This document shows positions 46,001-58,792 of a stretch of DNA of 64,000 nucleotides, piece by piece. The notes under the pieces are model-generated. The model was not told the origin of the DNA. It searched no databases and saw only the letters and a program-made list of their open reading frames with translations. A program made the translations under genes and the position numbers. Position 1 is the stretch's first letter. Every line of letters starts with the position of its first letter. The stretch is from Galeopsis tetrahit (Eukaryota; Streptophyta; Magnoliopsida; Lamiales; Lamiaceae), in contig OY776124.1 of NCBI GenBank assembly GCA_963675135.1, positions 14,274,677-14,338,676 of the forward strand, read 5' to 3'.

Positions 46001-46289
46001 ACTGGTTTGTCGAATTTTTTTTTAAAAAAATTGAGATTTTTTTAAGTTTTTTCTGAAATTTCTGATTTTTTTTTGTTTGGTTTCTACGAAAATTGTGGTG
46101 TTGGTGGTGGGGTGGCAGCGGCAGCGACATCTGCGACGACGGCTGTGGCGGCTGAAATTATGTTTAGGGTTCAAAGGTTGAATAAGGAGTGTAGTTAGTG
46201 AAAGTGTAATATTACTCAAAGGGTAAATTAATAAAGTGGTGGGGGTGTGTTCTAAACTGGAGGTGTAAATATTTAGTGGATTTCAGTCC

Positions 46290-46649
46290 AATAAGAATCG
46301 GTGATGTTGGGCCAACTTTTGTATTAAAAAATTTGGACCGAAATTTGGGCCTTGATATGAAAGAACTGCGGACAATATGTATATTCAATAATAAATTATT
46401 ATTAACCTTAAAAAATAAAATTGCGTGATATAGACAAATTAATTTAGTTGTTGATGATGCAATTGAAATTGAGTCTGTATATAAATACACTTAAAATTTA
46501 ATGCTTAATTTACATAATTTAATTGAATTTCTATTCCAATTGTATAGGTGCAAATTCAAGTATTACTCGATACTAAATTAATTAGACAAACGGAGTTTGA
46601 ATATCATTGGTCCTTAATTAAAAAAAGTACTTTTTATTAATTTGTTAAT
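46290..46649. other. AT-rich spacer
   Basis: No feature recognised. Confidence 0.4.
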
Positions 46650-46897
46650 CATAAAGTCTAGTATGCACTCGAGTACATGTTGTGCACCCTAGTCCATATT
46701 GCACTTTTGTTTTACTGACTTACATTTTTTGGTAAATAGTGTTGCACTTTTCAATTATTAAACTAAAAATATTATTATACAGTTTAATAATTGAAAAGTG
46801 CAACACCATTTACCAAAAATTGTAAGTCAATAAAACTGAAAAATGCAACATGGACTAGAGTGCACAACATGCACTCGAGTGTATACTAGAGCAACCC
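46650..46897. mobile_element. hairpin MITE family, copy 4 (248 bp)
   Basis: Perfect 9 bp TSD TTTGTTAAT (46641-46649 and 46898-46906). The two halves are inverted almost throughout, with TATTATTATACAG near the centre. Confidence 0.88.
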
Positions 46898-46906
46898 TTT
46901 GTTAAT

Positions 46907-48289
46907 ATATACAATCATATTTTATCTTAAAAAAAATTATTTATACATAGCATTGACACTCAAAAAAATTACTATGTGAATTTAGGTTCAGAAGAGATTT
47001 ACCCATAACTATGAATAAATTCTCGTGAGACGGTATAATTTAATTTATGAGATTAATTCAAATCATATCTAACTTAATTACACACTAACAAATTCAACTT
47101 TTTTTCGATTATTATTTGATAAACTTAATTAAACCCATCTTAATTACCTGAGATAATATATCATAAAACAATTCTTGAATCCCCAAAATTATTCTCTCAT
47201 ATATATTCACAACCAATTAAAGTGCAGAAACAAAAGTTTGTTGCAAAAATTCAATTAAGAAAAACTGTCCACAAGAAAATATATATTGGCAAACATTTTA
47301 AGAAAGAAAGAAAATATTGGCAAACATAAGATCCCCACAAATGTTAATAATATGTGATATTTGGCATCTTATTTCTGCGATGTGACAATATGGATATGTG
47401 CATGTCGTACACTTTTCCCCCAAATTTTAAATCACATATACATACATCCTCGAAGAATTCTCAAAAAGATTTAAACATGTTTAAAGATGTTGCTCCTTTA
47501 ATTCCATCGAATCTAGGATTTCGTAGGTTTCTACTATCGTTCACATTATTAAGGGCGCAAAAATCGAAAATTGCTAGTCGAATAGATTTAGATAGCATAG
47601 TCGCTGACTAGGCAGTTCAATATTTTTTTCTCTATGTCTCACCAATATGGTAAGAAATTCATTTAATAATAATTTAAATACAGTACAACCTAAATTTCTT
47701 TAGTTACAACATTAATCACATGTCTAAAGTATAAACTATGAATTAATGATCCAATGAACCTCGCTTCTCTTCTCTCTCAATTTGAATTCATCAATTTAGG
47801 TGTGTAGTCGTGTCACGTGTGTAATGCATGTGTCTTAGACTCATGGGGGTGTGTTCTCTTATAATAGTCTTGTATTGATTTTGAGCTATAAGGTGAAGAA
47901 CTGTGATGAAATATCTCAACATTAGATTCTAAGATGAAAGCTGTGATCAATTAGGAAGACCATAACTTTGAGTTTGGGGTGAAGTTTTTATATGAGGTTT
48001 GTTGCAACTAAAAAGCTTCGGGCGAGCTTCGGTGTATAACGAGATATTTTGATCCAAAGTTAGATTAAAAACGGCTTTTCATACTGAACTATTTTAGGAT
48101 TTTTTTTTAATGTATAAATGGTTCTCGACAGTGGATGTAGATCGGGTTGAACTACCTAAAAGTTAAGTGTTTTTCTTCAATTTCATGCGGTAGTTTAGTT
48201 GATGGTTTATAGATTCTTTGATTATAAGTATTGAGAAATATTTGAGTTATTCATAGCTCCATAATCTTGAGTTCTTGACTAATTATTTT
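46907..48289. other. intergenic DNA
   Basis: No gene recognised. The part 48120-48240 (CAGTGGATGTAGATCGGGTT and on) resembles the U5 part of copia-type LTRs and may be an old fragment. Confidence 0.35.
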
Positions 48290-49200
48290 AATACTTCTCA
48301 AGTTGTGAGTGTTATCTCATAATCTTAAAATCAGCACAGTAAACTACAGAGCTGATAGGATTAGATAAGATGACTTAGGCCTTATCAGATGAGTTGAAGG
48401 GTTTCAATCAGATGAGAAGGTGATGCTTAGAGTTCAGCACAGTTGGGATCAGCACAGTAAGATCAGCACAATACTGGATTAAGATCAGTACTTCAGCAGA
48501 CTGGACTAAGATCAGTACTTCAGCAGAGTGTACCAAGATCAGTACTTCAGCAGAGTAGATCAGCTCAGTACCAGATCAGCACAGTACTAGGGTCAGTACA
48601 GTACCAGGTCAGCACAGTAAAGATCAGCACAGTATGAAGTCTATCAGCAGAGTTAGCTTTTGATCATCAGAACTGAAGAGTTGAGTATCAGAACACTAAG
48701 TAGTGATCTGATCTTTATTGACAAGTCTTCTGGTTCGAAGTTAGTTAGTTTAACTAACAGTTTTACAGTTACAACAACTTGAGGGCATAACTACCATTTT
48801 CAGTTGGGCAATAACAGAGCACATGGGTTGTTACAAGCGGTTGCAAACGGTTGATAACTACTCAAAACAGTTCCTAACAACAGCAACTACCTTTGGTCTT
48901 TATAAACTCTTGATTGTGTACATTGTAAAGGTTGACACCTTTTTGGAGGAGAGATTTAGTACGTTATTGTATTCTTTGAGTTGTGTGAGTTCACGAGTGA
49001 AGTGAGGAAATATCCAATTCCGAGTGAATGAGTGTGTAAACATTCTTTATCAATCAAAGAAGTACTAGTCTGGTCCAGTGGATGTAGATCACATTGATCG
49101 AACCACTTAAATCCTTGTGTGTTGTTTGTCTCGTTGATTACTTTTCAGAATTACTATCCTAGAGCAGTTATTTCTTCTATATTCAAGTGTTCTAATTAGT
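48290..49200 (+). mobile_element. probable copia-type LTR relic with GATCAGCACAGTA repeats
   Basis: 48330-48640 is an irregular array of AGATCAGCACAGTA / GATCAGTACTTCAGCAGA units. Then come a TATAAACTC box-like site (48900) and a leader-like end with GTCCAGTGGATGTAGATCAC and GAACCACTTAAATCCTTGTG (49073-49120), a pattern common in plant Ty1-copia LTRs. No primer site or inner region follows, so it may be a decayed solo LTR. Boundaries are uncertain. Confidence 0.45.
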
Positions 49201-50930
49201 TGGAGACGTCTAACCGATCGAAATCTACTTGACACAAGTAAATTAACAAAATTATATATATATATATATATATATAAAATAGGTCTCGACAAATACGAAT
49301 TTGAAACATAAAAGTAAAAATATATGGATTTGACCTATTTTATGACCCTATATGCATAAAATGTTGAGTCCTACCAGGGCAGATCGAATTAAACATACAT
49401 TTTAGGATTATACAGTATGTTGATTTTTATTTTTATTTAGACATAATTTATTGATAATGAGAGGAACTATTTATAATATACATTTGGACTTTAACTCTAT
49501 ACGAAATAATGGGGTCTATACAAGATATTAGTAATATAAACAATACAAACAATTATCCTTAATATCGGATATCCGGTATCGGATATCCAGTCCGTCCACT
49601 TGCAAGGGTCCCGTTTAAAGTAAACGTTTTGCGTTTAGAGGGTTCGAACCTGAGACCTATAAAGGAGCACACTTCTAAGTTTCAAGTCTATACCAACAGG
49701 TCAACACCTTGGGTAAGGAACTTAGGATTATATATTGTTAATTCTGCTTAAACTTTTATTCTAATTTAATTAAAAGAGTATGTTTTTTTTTTTTGAAGAA
49801 ATTTAATTAAAGGAGTTACATGTTGGGGATTGGTTTAAATTAATATTTTTTTAGTTAACTGATTTTAAATGAGGGTGTGTGACACTCGTATATAATTAAT
49901 TTATTGAGGGTTTTAAATGTAATTTCTAAAAAAATTAAATGACACAATATCTTTACTTTAGAATTTTAGATGATCATTGTATTTAAAGTTTTAAAATCAA
50001 ATTTTGGTTGTTGAAAAATTAATATACAAAGTTGAGACGTCAAGTGATACACTTTATGGATTAAAGTGTTGATGAGATTTGTGAAAGTACCTTATAGTTA
50101 ATTGTCCTACATTAAATAATTAGTGAGACAAATTAATAGAAGCTTATTAAAATAGTTCAAATTATAATGGTAATCATGTCTACCATGAATGGTATTGATC
50201 TATATCGTTTCATACTAAAAAAAACTATACTCCGTACACATCATTGTACCAAAATTTATATAGGTTTTTATTGATATATATTTTGAAAAAATTAATTTTA
50301 CTGAATTATATCACTCCATATATTTTCATATATATAATTGATATATGTGTAATGTTTAAAAAGAGTGTAATTATTATAATAATACGTATTCAACTACCCT
50401 TCTATGGGGGTTTTGAAAGGTAGAGAAGGAGAAATGTTAATGGCAAACAAGTTGGGAACAAAAGGCAAATTGGTGGGTCCTCAAATGTACCCTCTTCTTG
50501 GGACCTTTTCCTAGTGAACTTTGTATCCATGTAAACTTTATAAGATGAATTTGTAAATAAATAAATATGGATTAAAAAAAAAAATTAGTGTCACAAAGTT
50601 TGAAATCATTCATATTTAGTCAAGATAATATTTTTTAAATCATTATATCTTTAATGAAGTCAACAAAAAAATTGAAAAAAGTGGAGGGATACGGGCTGAT
50701 TAAATGGTGGTATATACTAGACTAACATATGATAGTACGAACTTAAAAATAATAATAAATGTTGAATTAAATTGTGGTACGAACTTAATAATATAGGAAT
50801 ACAAGCTTAAGAAATGACGATACATAGTAAATTAAATAGTGGTACGCCTACGAACTTAATATATAATGGTATGTACTTAAAAATAGGTATAGAAAGAATT
50901 AAATAGTGGTACAAACTTGTTAACATGATG
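49201..50930. other. AT-rich intergenic DNA
   Basis: No gene recognised. (TA)n at 49252-49277. 49595-49710 contains GGGTTCGAACCTGAGACC, a low-complexity transposon-like motif without a tRNA fold. 50690-50930 repeats words such as TGGTACGAACTTAA. Confidence 0.4.
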
Positions 50931-50939
50931 GTAACGACT

Positions 50940-52422
50940 AGGGGTGTGCAAAGTATGGTTCAGATCGATCAAACCGAACGAACCAAACCAGACCATTAAA
51001 TATGGTTCGGTTTACGGTTTTTAGAATTGATTTTTTTTTAGTATGATTTGATTTACGGTTTTCACTAATGAAAAATCGTAATAAATCGAACCAAATCGAA
51101 TTTATTTTATATATATAAAAAATATATATATTATATATAATATTATAAAAAAAATATATTATAGATTTATAGTCTTTATAGTATATAATCTCCAAATTAG
51201 TAAACCCAAGACATTTTTCTAGATGGCAAGCCGAATTGCCCAAAACCAGAAACCCTACTCATTCTCTTATATTTAGTATTTAGCGCATCTACGTGCATAG
51301 GGGTGGGTAAAAAACCGAGAAAACCGAAAAACGAACCGAACCGACGATTTTCGGTTGTTCGGTTCGGTTCGGTTGAAATTTTTTAAAATTTGGTTTTTTC
51401 GGTTCGGTTTATATTTTCCAAAAACCGAATAAACCGAACCGACCGAATTATAAATAAAAATAAATATAATTAATTAATATATATATATATATATATATTA
51501 ATAAAACCCTAGATCTAATCTAACAGTTATCAATTAAACATTCATTTCCATTTTTGCCGTTTCTTCTCCATTTCTGCCGAAACTGATCGAAGAAACTGAA
51601 TGAAAAACCAAGAAGATAATGGAGGTAAGTGGAGGTAAGTTCAACATTTTGTTTTGGTGGAAAATGAATTCTCAAAGGTTTCCTGTTCTCTCAAAATTCC
51701 TCGGGATATTTTTGTTGTTCCCATCTCAACGGTAGCTTTTCCTGTTCTCTCAGAATATATATTTTTGTTGTTCCCATCTCAACGGTAGCTTCAGAATCTG
51801 CCTTTAGCACGGCAGGATGAGTATTTGATGCATTTATGATTTCATTAAGTCCTAAAATAGTGCAAAGTCTCATTTGTGCTCAAGATTGGCTTCGCGAAAA
51901 AATCTTTTCCAGTTGAGGTTGAAAAAAATTCGGTTCGAACCGAACCGAACCAACCGAATTGTAATTCGGTTCGGTTCGGTTGAAAAAAGGTCAGAACCAA
52001 ACCGACCGAATGCCCACCCCTATATGTGCATGACGCTCTCAATCTCTCACAGTCTCATTTAATCTGAAATCTTGAAAAAGACAGAAGTTTGTTGTTTCTT
52101 TTTGTGATTATTTAGGTATTTTTTAACAACTAGTGAACGTTGTAATAACATTTCGTCTATTCGAATTATATTTTGGATTATTGGGATTTCATTTTGTCTA
52201 TTCTATTGAGATTGTGTTTTACATTTTTATTAATTATTGTGTATAGGGAAAAAATGAGCAAAACTACGATTCGATCAAAATCGCCCGAAATATTATGGTT
52301 TCAAACCGAACAATTTTTATAAATACGATTCGGTTTACGATTTTGAAAAAAAAGAACAGTTTATAGTTTGGTTTACGATTTACGAGCAGTTTGATTAACC
52401 AAACCGAACCGTGCACACCCCA
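50940..52422. mobile_element. hAT-like TIR element
   Basis: Ends AGGGGTGTGCA and, inverted, TGGGGTGTGCA. The flanking direct repeat GTAACGACT (50931-50939 and 52423-52431) is 8-9 bp, which fits hAT. Subterminal regions carry AACCGAACC / GGTTCGGTT words in both orientations. No transposase. A second such element lies inside. Confidence 0.8.
51299..52021. mobile_element. nested hAT-like element
   Basis: Ends AGGGGTGGG and, inverted, CCCACCCCT. The flanks ACGTGCAT (51291-51298) and ATGTGCAT (52024-52031) differ by one base and are offset by two bases on the right, so the edge is approximate. Subterminal CGGTTCGGTTCGGTTGAA words sit in both orientations. A doubled block TTGTTGTTCCCATCTCAACG (51712 and 51768) lies inside. 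No transposase. Confidence 0.65.
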
Positions 52423-52431
52423 GTAACGACT

Positions 52432-52923
52432 TAATTACATAATAGTACGGGTTAAACCTTACTCAATAATTAAAACGGTATATTTGAAAAAATAACGTTT
52501 GTCTTAGTTAAAAAAATGAAACTAATTAAACAACTTGATAAAAATAATGTATTAGTAGAGATGGGTAAGAATGGGACTAATTTCAATATTCATGTACACT
52601 ATTTTATTTCCACATTTTCGTCACTTATTTATTTAAATTATCATTTATTTTATTTATAAACAATGTGATTGATGGAGGAGTTAGCAAAGTGATCCAATTA
52701 AATTTCAACATTAATTCCAGCAAAGAGTGGTCCTGGAGATGTAATGAGTTCACATGGTTGAAATTAAATAAGAAATTAATAATTCACTCTCAAAATGCTA
52801 CTCACAAATGTCGTGTGGTCCTTCTTTTTTTTTTTTCTTCTATTTATATACCTAACACATTAATAATAATAATAATAATAATATCAATTAGTAGGTATAT
52901 ATAGGATTCATGGAAACTATCAA
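52432..52923. other. AT-rich spacer
   Basis: Contains a (TAA)n run at 52860-52882. No gene. Confidence 0.4.
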
Positions 52924-52937
52924 AACTCTAAAATGAG

Positions 52938-53179
52938 TTTTTTTTTTTTTTAAATCACAGGATTAGTTTTCATTATTGTAAACACAGTACGTAATAGATA
53001 ATTTGGTGGATCTATCCAACAAGAAGAATTATAAAAAAGACGGAATTCTTTAGCTAGAGTATAGGCTATGACATTAGCACTTCTCTTAACATAAGAAATC
53101 GTAACATTCGTGAAATGGGAAATTAACTTCCTACAAGCGAAAATGAAGTCTCCAAAATTAGAATCAATTTGCTCCGATG
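52938..53179 (-). mobile_element. 5'-truncated LINE, RNase H C-terminal end
   Basis: Perfect 14 bp TSD AACTCTAAAATGAG (52924-52937 and 53180-53193). A poly-T run directly after the left TSD is the poly-A tail of a minus-strand insertion. The minus strand is open with TNVTISYVKRSANVIAYTLA and SSCWIDPPNYLLRTVF. This matches the C-terminal RNase H region of plant LINEs (VRR.AN..AH.LA...PP). Typical target-primed insertion with 5' truncation. Confidence 0.8.
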
Positions 53180-53193
53180 AACTCTAAAATGAG

Positions 53194-55446
53194 GTTAGTT
53201 TATATCATTCCATGAATTTGCAAAGTGAACATAGAGGGAGTTTAATTTGGTGTATGTTAGTATTAAATTGGATGAAAATAATCTCTCAAAATTATGTCGT
53301 GTATATAGAGTTGATTTTATTTAAAATAATTTTACGGTGCAATCCGCAACTACTAGAATATGCTTTTAATTAAACAACTAATAATATCAAACTAATGTTA
53401 ATTTAAAAATACACAAAGAAGAAAAAAAAACTGATTTACACCAAACTATATTGTATCTAAACCATTTGTTATTCACTTTAGTTGTATATGCATGGTAGGG
53501 CTTGACTATTAATACACAATTATATATCTCTAAAAAAATGTTATGTATACGAGTATATTGAGCAAAAATTTGGTAGATGTAACTAAAAAAAATAAAATTG
53601 AACTATAATACCATTATTATAACTTCTTTAGGTAAAAAATTTAATGACATGCATGTCTGTCATTAATTTCTTAATTTTTGTCATTCAATTTTTTTAGTTA
53701 AAGAAAAAAAAAATCATTAAAAATCAATTTTTTAGTTGGGACCTACTAAATTTGAACAAAAACATATATGAATATTTCATACATTTTCATAAGTAATTAA
53801 AATAAAAAAAATAAAAAATTCACGGTAAAATAATGAGTTTTTAAAAACCATCTTAATTAATTAGATATATTAGTTTTTAAAATTGTTTGAAGAGTACGAT
53901 ATATATATCATATATTCTTGTATAATTTCCATGGTGAAAGAATATGCATTAATTACATACATGTAAATCAAAATTCAAGAGACATACATATTCATTGATA
54001 AGATATGCATGCATTCGCGCGTGAGTATTGGTCCCCAAAATATACCAGACGTGGGATGTTTGACCTAGATTATGATACTTCAATTATTATTTTTACAATT
54101 TTTACTACAAAGTAAGAAACAGAGATTTCAATTCAAGACTTGAGATCATGATATTCTTTGGGAAGACAGATCGATGTTTCTTAATTAAATATATCATGTG
54201 AACAAATTTTATATGCGTTTTCAAACTGAGTATTCAATTTAACTTTTGGATAAGTAATAGTTTTTTCAGACTTAACTATTATAAGTCATCTTATATTTTA
54301 TTATCATGTGAACAATTAAATGAAAAGATGCTTGGCTTATCAGATTTGTCTCAATCAGTTTGAACTTGGATTATCAATAGACTTCTTCTCTTCTGATCTT
54401 TCGGATCTTCTATCCTGAATATCTTCTAATCTTTTAGGTCTTCTGTCCATTAAACTAAACTTCATGTTGACCAAATGAGTTCCTCCTAAACTTTTGTCTA
54501 AGACTAAGTTCTATACTAGAACAATTGATCTATTCAGAGTAATCCCACCGTAGAGTGTTTTGACATAATCTATCAAAACTTAATTAACACAAAATTTTCA
54601 ACACTTACATCAAAACTTTCGTTAGCAGTTTTTCTTGATGCTTTGTATGTGCCACACTTTTTGAAAAATTTAATTAATGTCTTCCATATATTTGTCACAA
54701 ATGATATAATGCCCTATTTTCTGATGTGAATTTCAAGTAAAAGATTGTCGTACAAGGGACATTAATCTACATGGGCCTCGCGTTAACTTGCTTTATCTCA
54801 TCATTTTCCATACTTATAAGTTTTTTTTTTTGATGAAGCACTAAAAAAAAATTGACTTTTAGGACAACATCCTTTCATTATTGTTTCTCTAGCTAAAAGT
54901 TTTTAGTGACATAAATTTGAGAATTAATGACATGACTTATCACTAAATTGATTTCCGTCATTAAAAACTTTTAAGTAGAGTGGAGGTTTTTCTCGTTCAT
55001 TTGTAACCATTAATTCTCCTGAGTCCTGTCTATGTTTTCTTGTTCCCATTTATAATAAATTAAAATAACTAGTTAAAATACAAAAAATGAATTCATTTAA
55101 TTGATTATAAATTGAAGTGAAGGAAGACAAAAGAAGAACTGTGAGTGGAAGCTGTCACTGAAAAAATACATAATGAGATATGACATTAATATATATACGC
55201 ATTAAGAGCCAAAAATATGTACATAGCAAAGTTATTGACAGCTTCTTCTTTAATTTTTGCAAATGTTATACTAGATGGGTAGCAAAGGCTGGATGCCCAT
55301 TTCATTCATGCACAATAAAGATGAGACAATTGTACCCTTCAACTTCTACCTACATCTTAATTTACACAACAACATTATCATAAACAAACTTTCTTTTCTT
55401 TTAATTAATCACAAATGTACCCCAACACTTAATATAAAATTCTCAC
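53194..55446. other. AT-rich intergenic DNA
   Basis: No gene recognised. 54300-54610 (GATCTTTCGGATCTTCTATC and on) may be a decayed LTR piece on the minus strand. 54880-54990 has inverted TAAAAGTTTTTAGTGAC / GTCATTAAAAACTTTTA words like those of transposon ends. Confidence 0.35.
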
Positions 55447-55478
55447 GTTCAAACTTTTAGATGAGACATAATTCTTTT

Positions 55479-55657
55479 ATGGTACAGTATTAAAGTCTAA
55501 AGGCTCACGTCCACACATCCTGGGTTCGATTCTTGCTGAAAGCAATTCCACCCATTTAAATTGTCCACTCAATTAGCCTTCTCCCCAAAGGGTAAGAGGT
55601 GATAATCCGACCCGCGAGTGGGTAATATACAATAATTAATTCTCCACATCTTTACAA
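55479..55657 (+). mobile_element. SINE-like insertion with long direct repeats
   Basis: Flanked by direct repeats of about 31 bp (55447-55477 and 55658-55688; AACTTTTAGATGAGACATAA in common). The insert has a B-box-like GGGTTCGATTCTTGC (55522) and a weak A-box-like TGGTACAGTATTAAAG at its start, so it may be tRNA-derived. It has no poly-A tail, and the long flanks are unusual. Confidence 0.45.
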
Positions 55658-55689
55658 GTTCGAACTTTTAGATGAGACATAATTTTTTC

Positions 55690-56241
55690 ATTAACAATTC
55701 TTAATATTTTATTTTGTGCAAAGTATTTAATTGTATTCACGGAATAATAATCAAAATTCGTTAATTCACTAAATACTTGAATTTATTGATGAAAAGAAGT
55801 ACACTTATGTAACTTTATTTAATCTTCAAAAACTATCGTTCACAATGATTGGACAAAGTTTTAATACGAACCCTAATTCCACAAGAGTAAGAAAATTAAA
55901 AAAAAAAATCCCCGAATAAATTAAAAAATGCGAAAATAACACTCCAAAAACTTTTAAATACAAGTTTCATCCCTTAACCAAATGAAATTTTGCTCAGAAC
56001 ATCAATTCAACTTGAAAAAGTGTGTTCAATCATGCGAATCAAATTACGCCACCAGAAACCTCAAAAATCAACAAAATTTCTACATATAACGTGTTAAGAA
56101 GTATAGGGTCATAAAATTGTATCAACACATACAACTAATGTGCATCGATGAAATTAACTTTTTACTCTACATCGAATAAATTAAACTCATACAATATAGT
56201 ATATTTAAAAAAAAAAAACCCCGACATAATTAAGTCATATA
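55690..56241. other. AT-rich spacer
   Basis: No feature recognised. Confidence 0.4.
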
Positions 56242-56512
56242 CTCCCTCCGTCCCACAACTGTTTGCACACTTTCCTTATTCGTCCGTCCCACAATTGTTT
56301 GCACACCCTAAAAAGGAAACTCCTTAATAAACTCCACCCTCACAATATTCACATATTTACACAAATTGTCATTACTTTTATTCTCTTTCCAATCACCTTT
56401 TTACTTTATTCATTTAACTTTACAAAATTACCCCTCAACACTCCACTCATTACACTTTTTTCTTAATAAGTGTGCCCACTTTGTGGTGCAAACACTTCCG
56501 GGACGGAGGGAG
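56242..56512. mobile_element. Stowaway MITE (271 bp), well preserved
   Basis: TA TSD (56240-56241 and 56513-56514). Ends CTCCCTCCGTCCCACAA and, inverted, CGGGACGGAGGGAG. Near the left end GTCCCACAAYTGTTTGCACA is repeated (56250 and 56285). Confidence 0.92.
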
Positions 56513-56726
56513 TATATGTATAGTGAGTTAATGTGGGGGGTGGGAGCCTACTCACTACCACAGAAAGTATGCAAAAATGTTATAAGTGGTCCATTCATGT
56601 TTCACTAGTGTGCACAAAATCTAGGATTATATGTTATCATCACCACTGCATAAAACTTGTCTCACCTCTCTTCCCCTAGCTTAAGTGTATTCATTTACAC
56701 TCCATTCCAACTTTTTTAAATTATTA

Positions 56727-57084
56727 CACCCTCCGTTTTTTATTAAATGTCACTTTGCATTTTTTAATATTTTCAAAACAAGTGTCATTCTACACTTTTT
56801 TTCTTTAATTTTGACAATTTTACCCTTATACATTATACTCTCTCCATTTTCTTTGCCTTGATTTAAGCTTTTACCCTTTTGAATATAATACTATAGCATA
56901 AATAATGGATAAACCTTAATTATTGTATACATGAATATCACCTACAATATTGGCCACATTCATTATTAAACATAAATTTAATATTAAAATTAGTTATCAT
57001 TAATGAAGGGTAAAATGGTCCACGATTATATATCTTAATTTGTTGAAAATTGTTAGAATGACACTTAATTAAAAGTGGAGGAAG
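56727..57084. mobile_element. Stowaway-type MITE (358 bp)
   Basis: TA on both sides. Ends CACCCTCCGTTTTTTATTAA and, inverted, TTAATTAAAAGTGGAGGAAG, with ATGTCACTTTGCA / TAGAATGACACTTAA inside each end. A further GTGTCATTCTACAC block follows near the left end. Confidence 0.75.
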
Positions 57085-57086
57085 TA

Positions 57087-57421
57087 CAACTTATTTAATA
57101 ATAAAAAAATTTGTGGGTAATCTATCTAATTAGAACATTTAATGTGCATTAAATGCACTTACATCAGTGTCTTTCTTAATAGACGAGACAACCATGTTGT
57201 CATCCCAACTCACATGGTAGAGCTGAATGCATTGAGCAGTCTTGCTTCTTGTGTATGGTTCACTACAAGAAAATTGATTTTTAGTGACGATATTCTAAAA
57301 ATTATTACTATAGTTGTATTGACTTTTAAAAGATAAAGCAGAATTTACTATAAATTAGGAACATGAATAGAAATTACTGAGAAGATCATCCATAATTGGA
57401 GGCTCGGCCATTGTATGAGGG
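57087..57421. other. spacer with a CACTA-like end
   Basis: CACTACAAGAAAATTGATTT at about 57261 followed by TTAGTGACG looks like one CACTA terminus. No partner end was found. No gene. Confidence 0.35.
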
Positions 57422-57530
57422 CTAGAAAACATTCCGGCCAGAAGCCATAGCTAAACGATGAGTTATAATATTAGCATCACGACGAACAAGAACAACTTGA
57501 AAATAAGGGAATTGCACATTGTAATTCTTG
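57422..57530 (-). pseudogene. LINE RNase H fragment
   Basis: The minus strand reads QFPYFQVVLVRRDANIITHR then LAMASGRN before a stop, and a shifted frame continues with AEPPIMDDLLSNF. Both pieces fit the C-terminal RNase H of plant LINEs, so this is a frameshifted relic. No poly-A tail or TSD was seen. Confidence 0.6.
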
Positions 57531-58533
57531 CACCTAAGTACTTGTAACATAGGTTGATTTGTTTAAGAACATACATATACATAAGATGAGATTATCTCAA
57601 TTATATTCAAAATTTATCTAGTTGTGAGGTTAAACATTGTTGTAAAACTAATGGTATTATTTTAATTGGTGGAGGTAGCTATAATATTGCAGGCTCATTA
57701 TTATAGGGATGTATATATTTTCATGTGTGTCGACAAGTATATTATATGTGAAAGAGAAGTTGTCTGAACCAATTTAAATAAATTTGATTTTGTGAGTGTA
57801 ATGGTATAAAGCCACGAGAGGGAGCACAAACAAAGTCATGTCAGAATTAATTCGTAAATGGACCAATTTTTTAATTTGGACCTTTCTCTATTTTTAATTT
57901 CCTTTTGGACATTATTTCGCCATTTATTTTTTCAGCCAAAATTATGAAATTATACAAATTGTTGCAAGAAAAAAATGTAGAGCTTGAAAGTAAAGAAATA
58001 AGATGAATGCAGGCTTTACATGAAAAACTCTTGACTTGAAATAACATGACTAGTACGTCTCCTAAGAGACCATAATACTTTTATGTCTTGCGAGTATTAC
58101 TTTCAAATTAAGTGGAGTAGAATATTACTTGGGTTTTCTAAACATGGAGGGTTTTATCTTATAACAAGCGTTCAATAAAACGATAACACATCATCTAACT
58201 TTGTTATATATGATCGAACTTTGCCATTAGATAAAATTACTGAAATGTCTTTATAATATATATATTTTTAAATTTCTAGAGTTTTTTTCGATTCAACTAG
58301 ATTGGACAACAAATTTACAGGCTTGATAGCAACTGAGCCGAGCCCAATAGAACAAACACCCCGACAGGCCTAACCTGAGAGAAACATATAGCCTAACGAG
58401 CCTAAACAGAGAGAAACGAGCAGCCTAATGGGCCCGGCCCAGACCGATCCGACCTATTTGACAACTCTAGATTTATAAATATATATTTTTAAATTGTACG
58501 CTATCATATTATTTAATATGTTGATATCAATTA
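57531..58533. other. AT-rich intergenic DNA
   Basis: No gene. 58310-58470 has GGGCCCGGCCCAGACCGATC-type words ending TTTGACAACTCTA, which may be one end of a hAT-like element. Confidence 0.4.
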
Positions 58534-58792
58534 TTCCCTCCGTCCAATTTTATTATTTATCTTTTTTTTTTAGTTGTCCAATTTTATTTTTTTAAAATAA
58601 TACTACTCACACTATTTTATCTCCACTTTCCAATCATCACTTATTTATTCAAATTATCATCACTTTATTTACAAATGAACCCCACACTATATCATTATAC
58701 TCTCAACATATCTAGCTATTTTATATATAAATTAATTAATATTTATTAAAACACATGTCCGAAGATGAGCATAAGGATTTGGACGAAGGAAG
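58534..58792. mobile_element. Stowaway-type MITE (259 bp)
   Basis: TA TSD. Ends TTCCCTCCGTCCAATTTTA and, inverted, AAGGATTTGGACGAAGGAAG. Confidence 0.8.

Larger units (their letters stand above)
45271..46289. mobile_element. TIR element with GC-rich captured-gene-like block and two palindromes
   Basis: Inverted ends share AATATTTACACCTCCA and TTTAGAACACA / TTAGAACACA words (45277-45312 and about 46237-46280). A clear TSD was not found. From 45415 to 45790 the sequence is C-rich and looks like the leader and first exon of a plant gene (AAACCCTAATTTCTCC, then CCGGCCGCCGCTCCCCG), with open frames but no recognisable domain. Two large palindromes follow (listed separately). Confidence 0.55.

Noticed and set aside
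57261..57345. A second CACTA element
   Set aside because: Only one terminus-like sequence (CACTACAAGAAAA) was seen and no inverted partner lies in the window.
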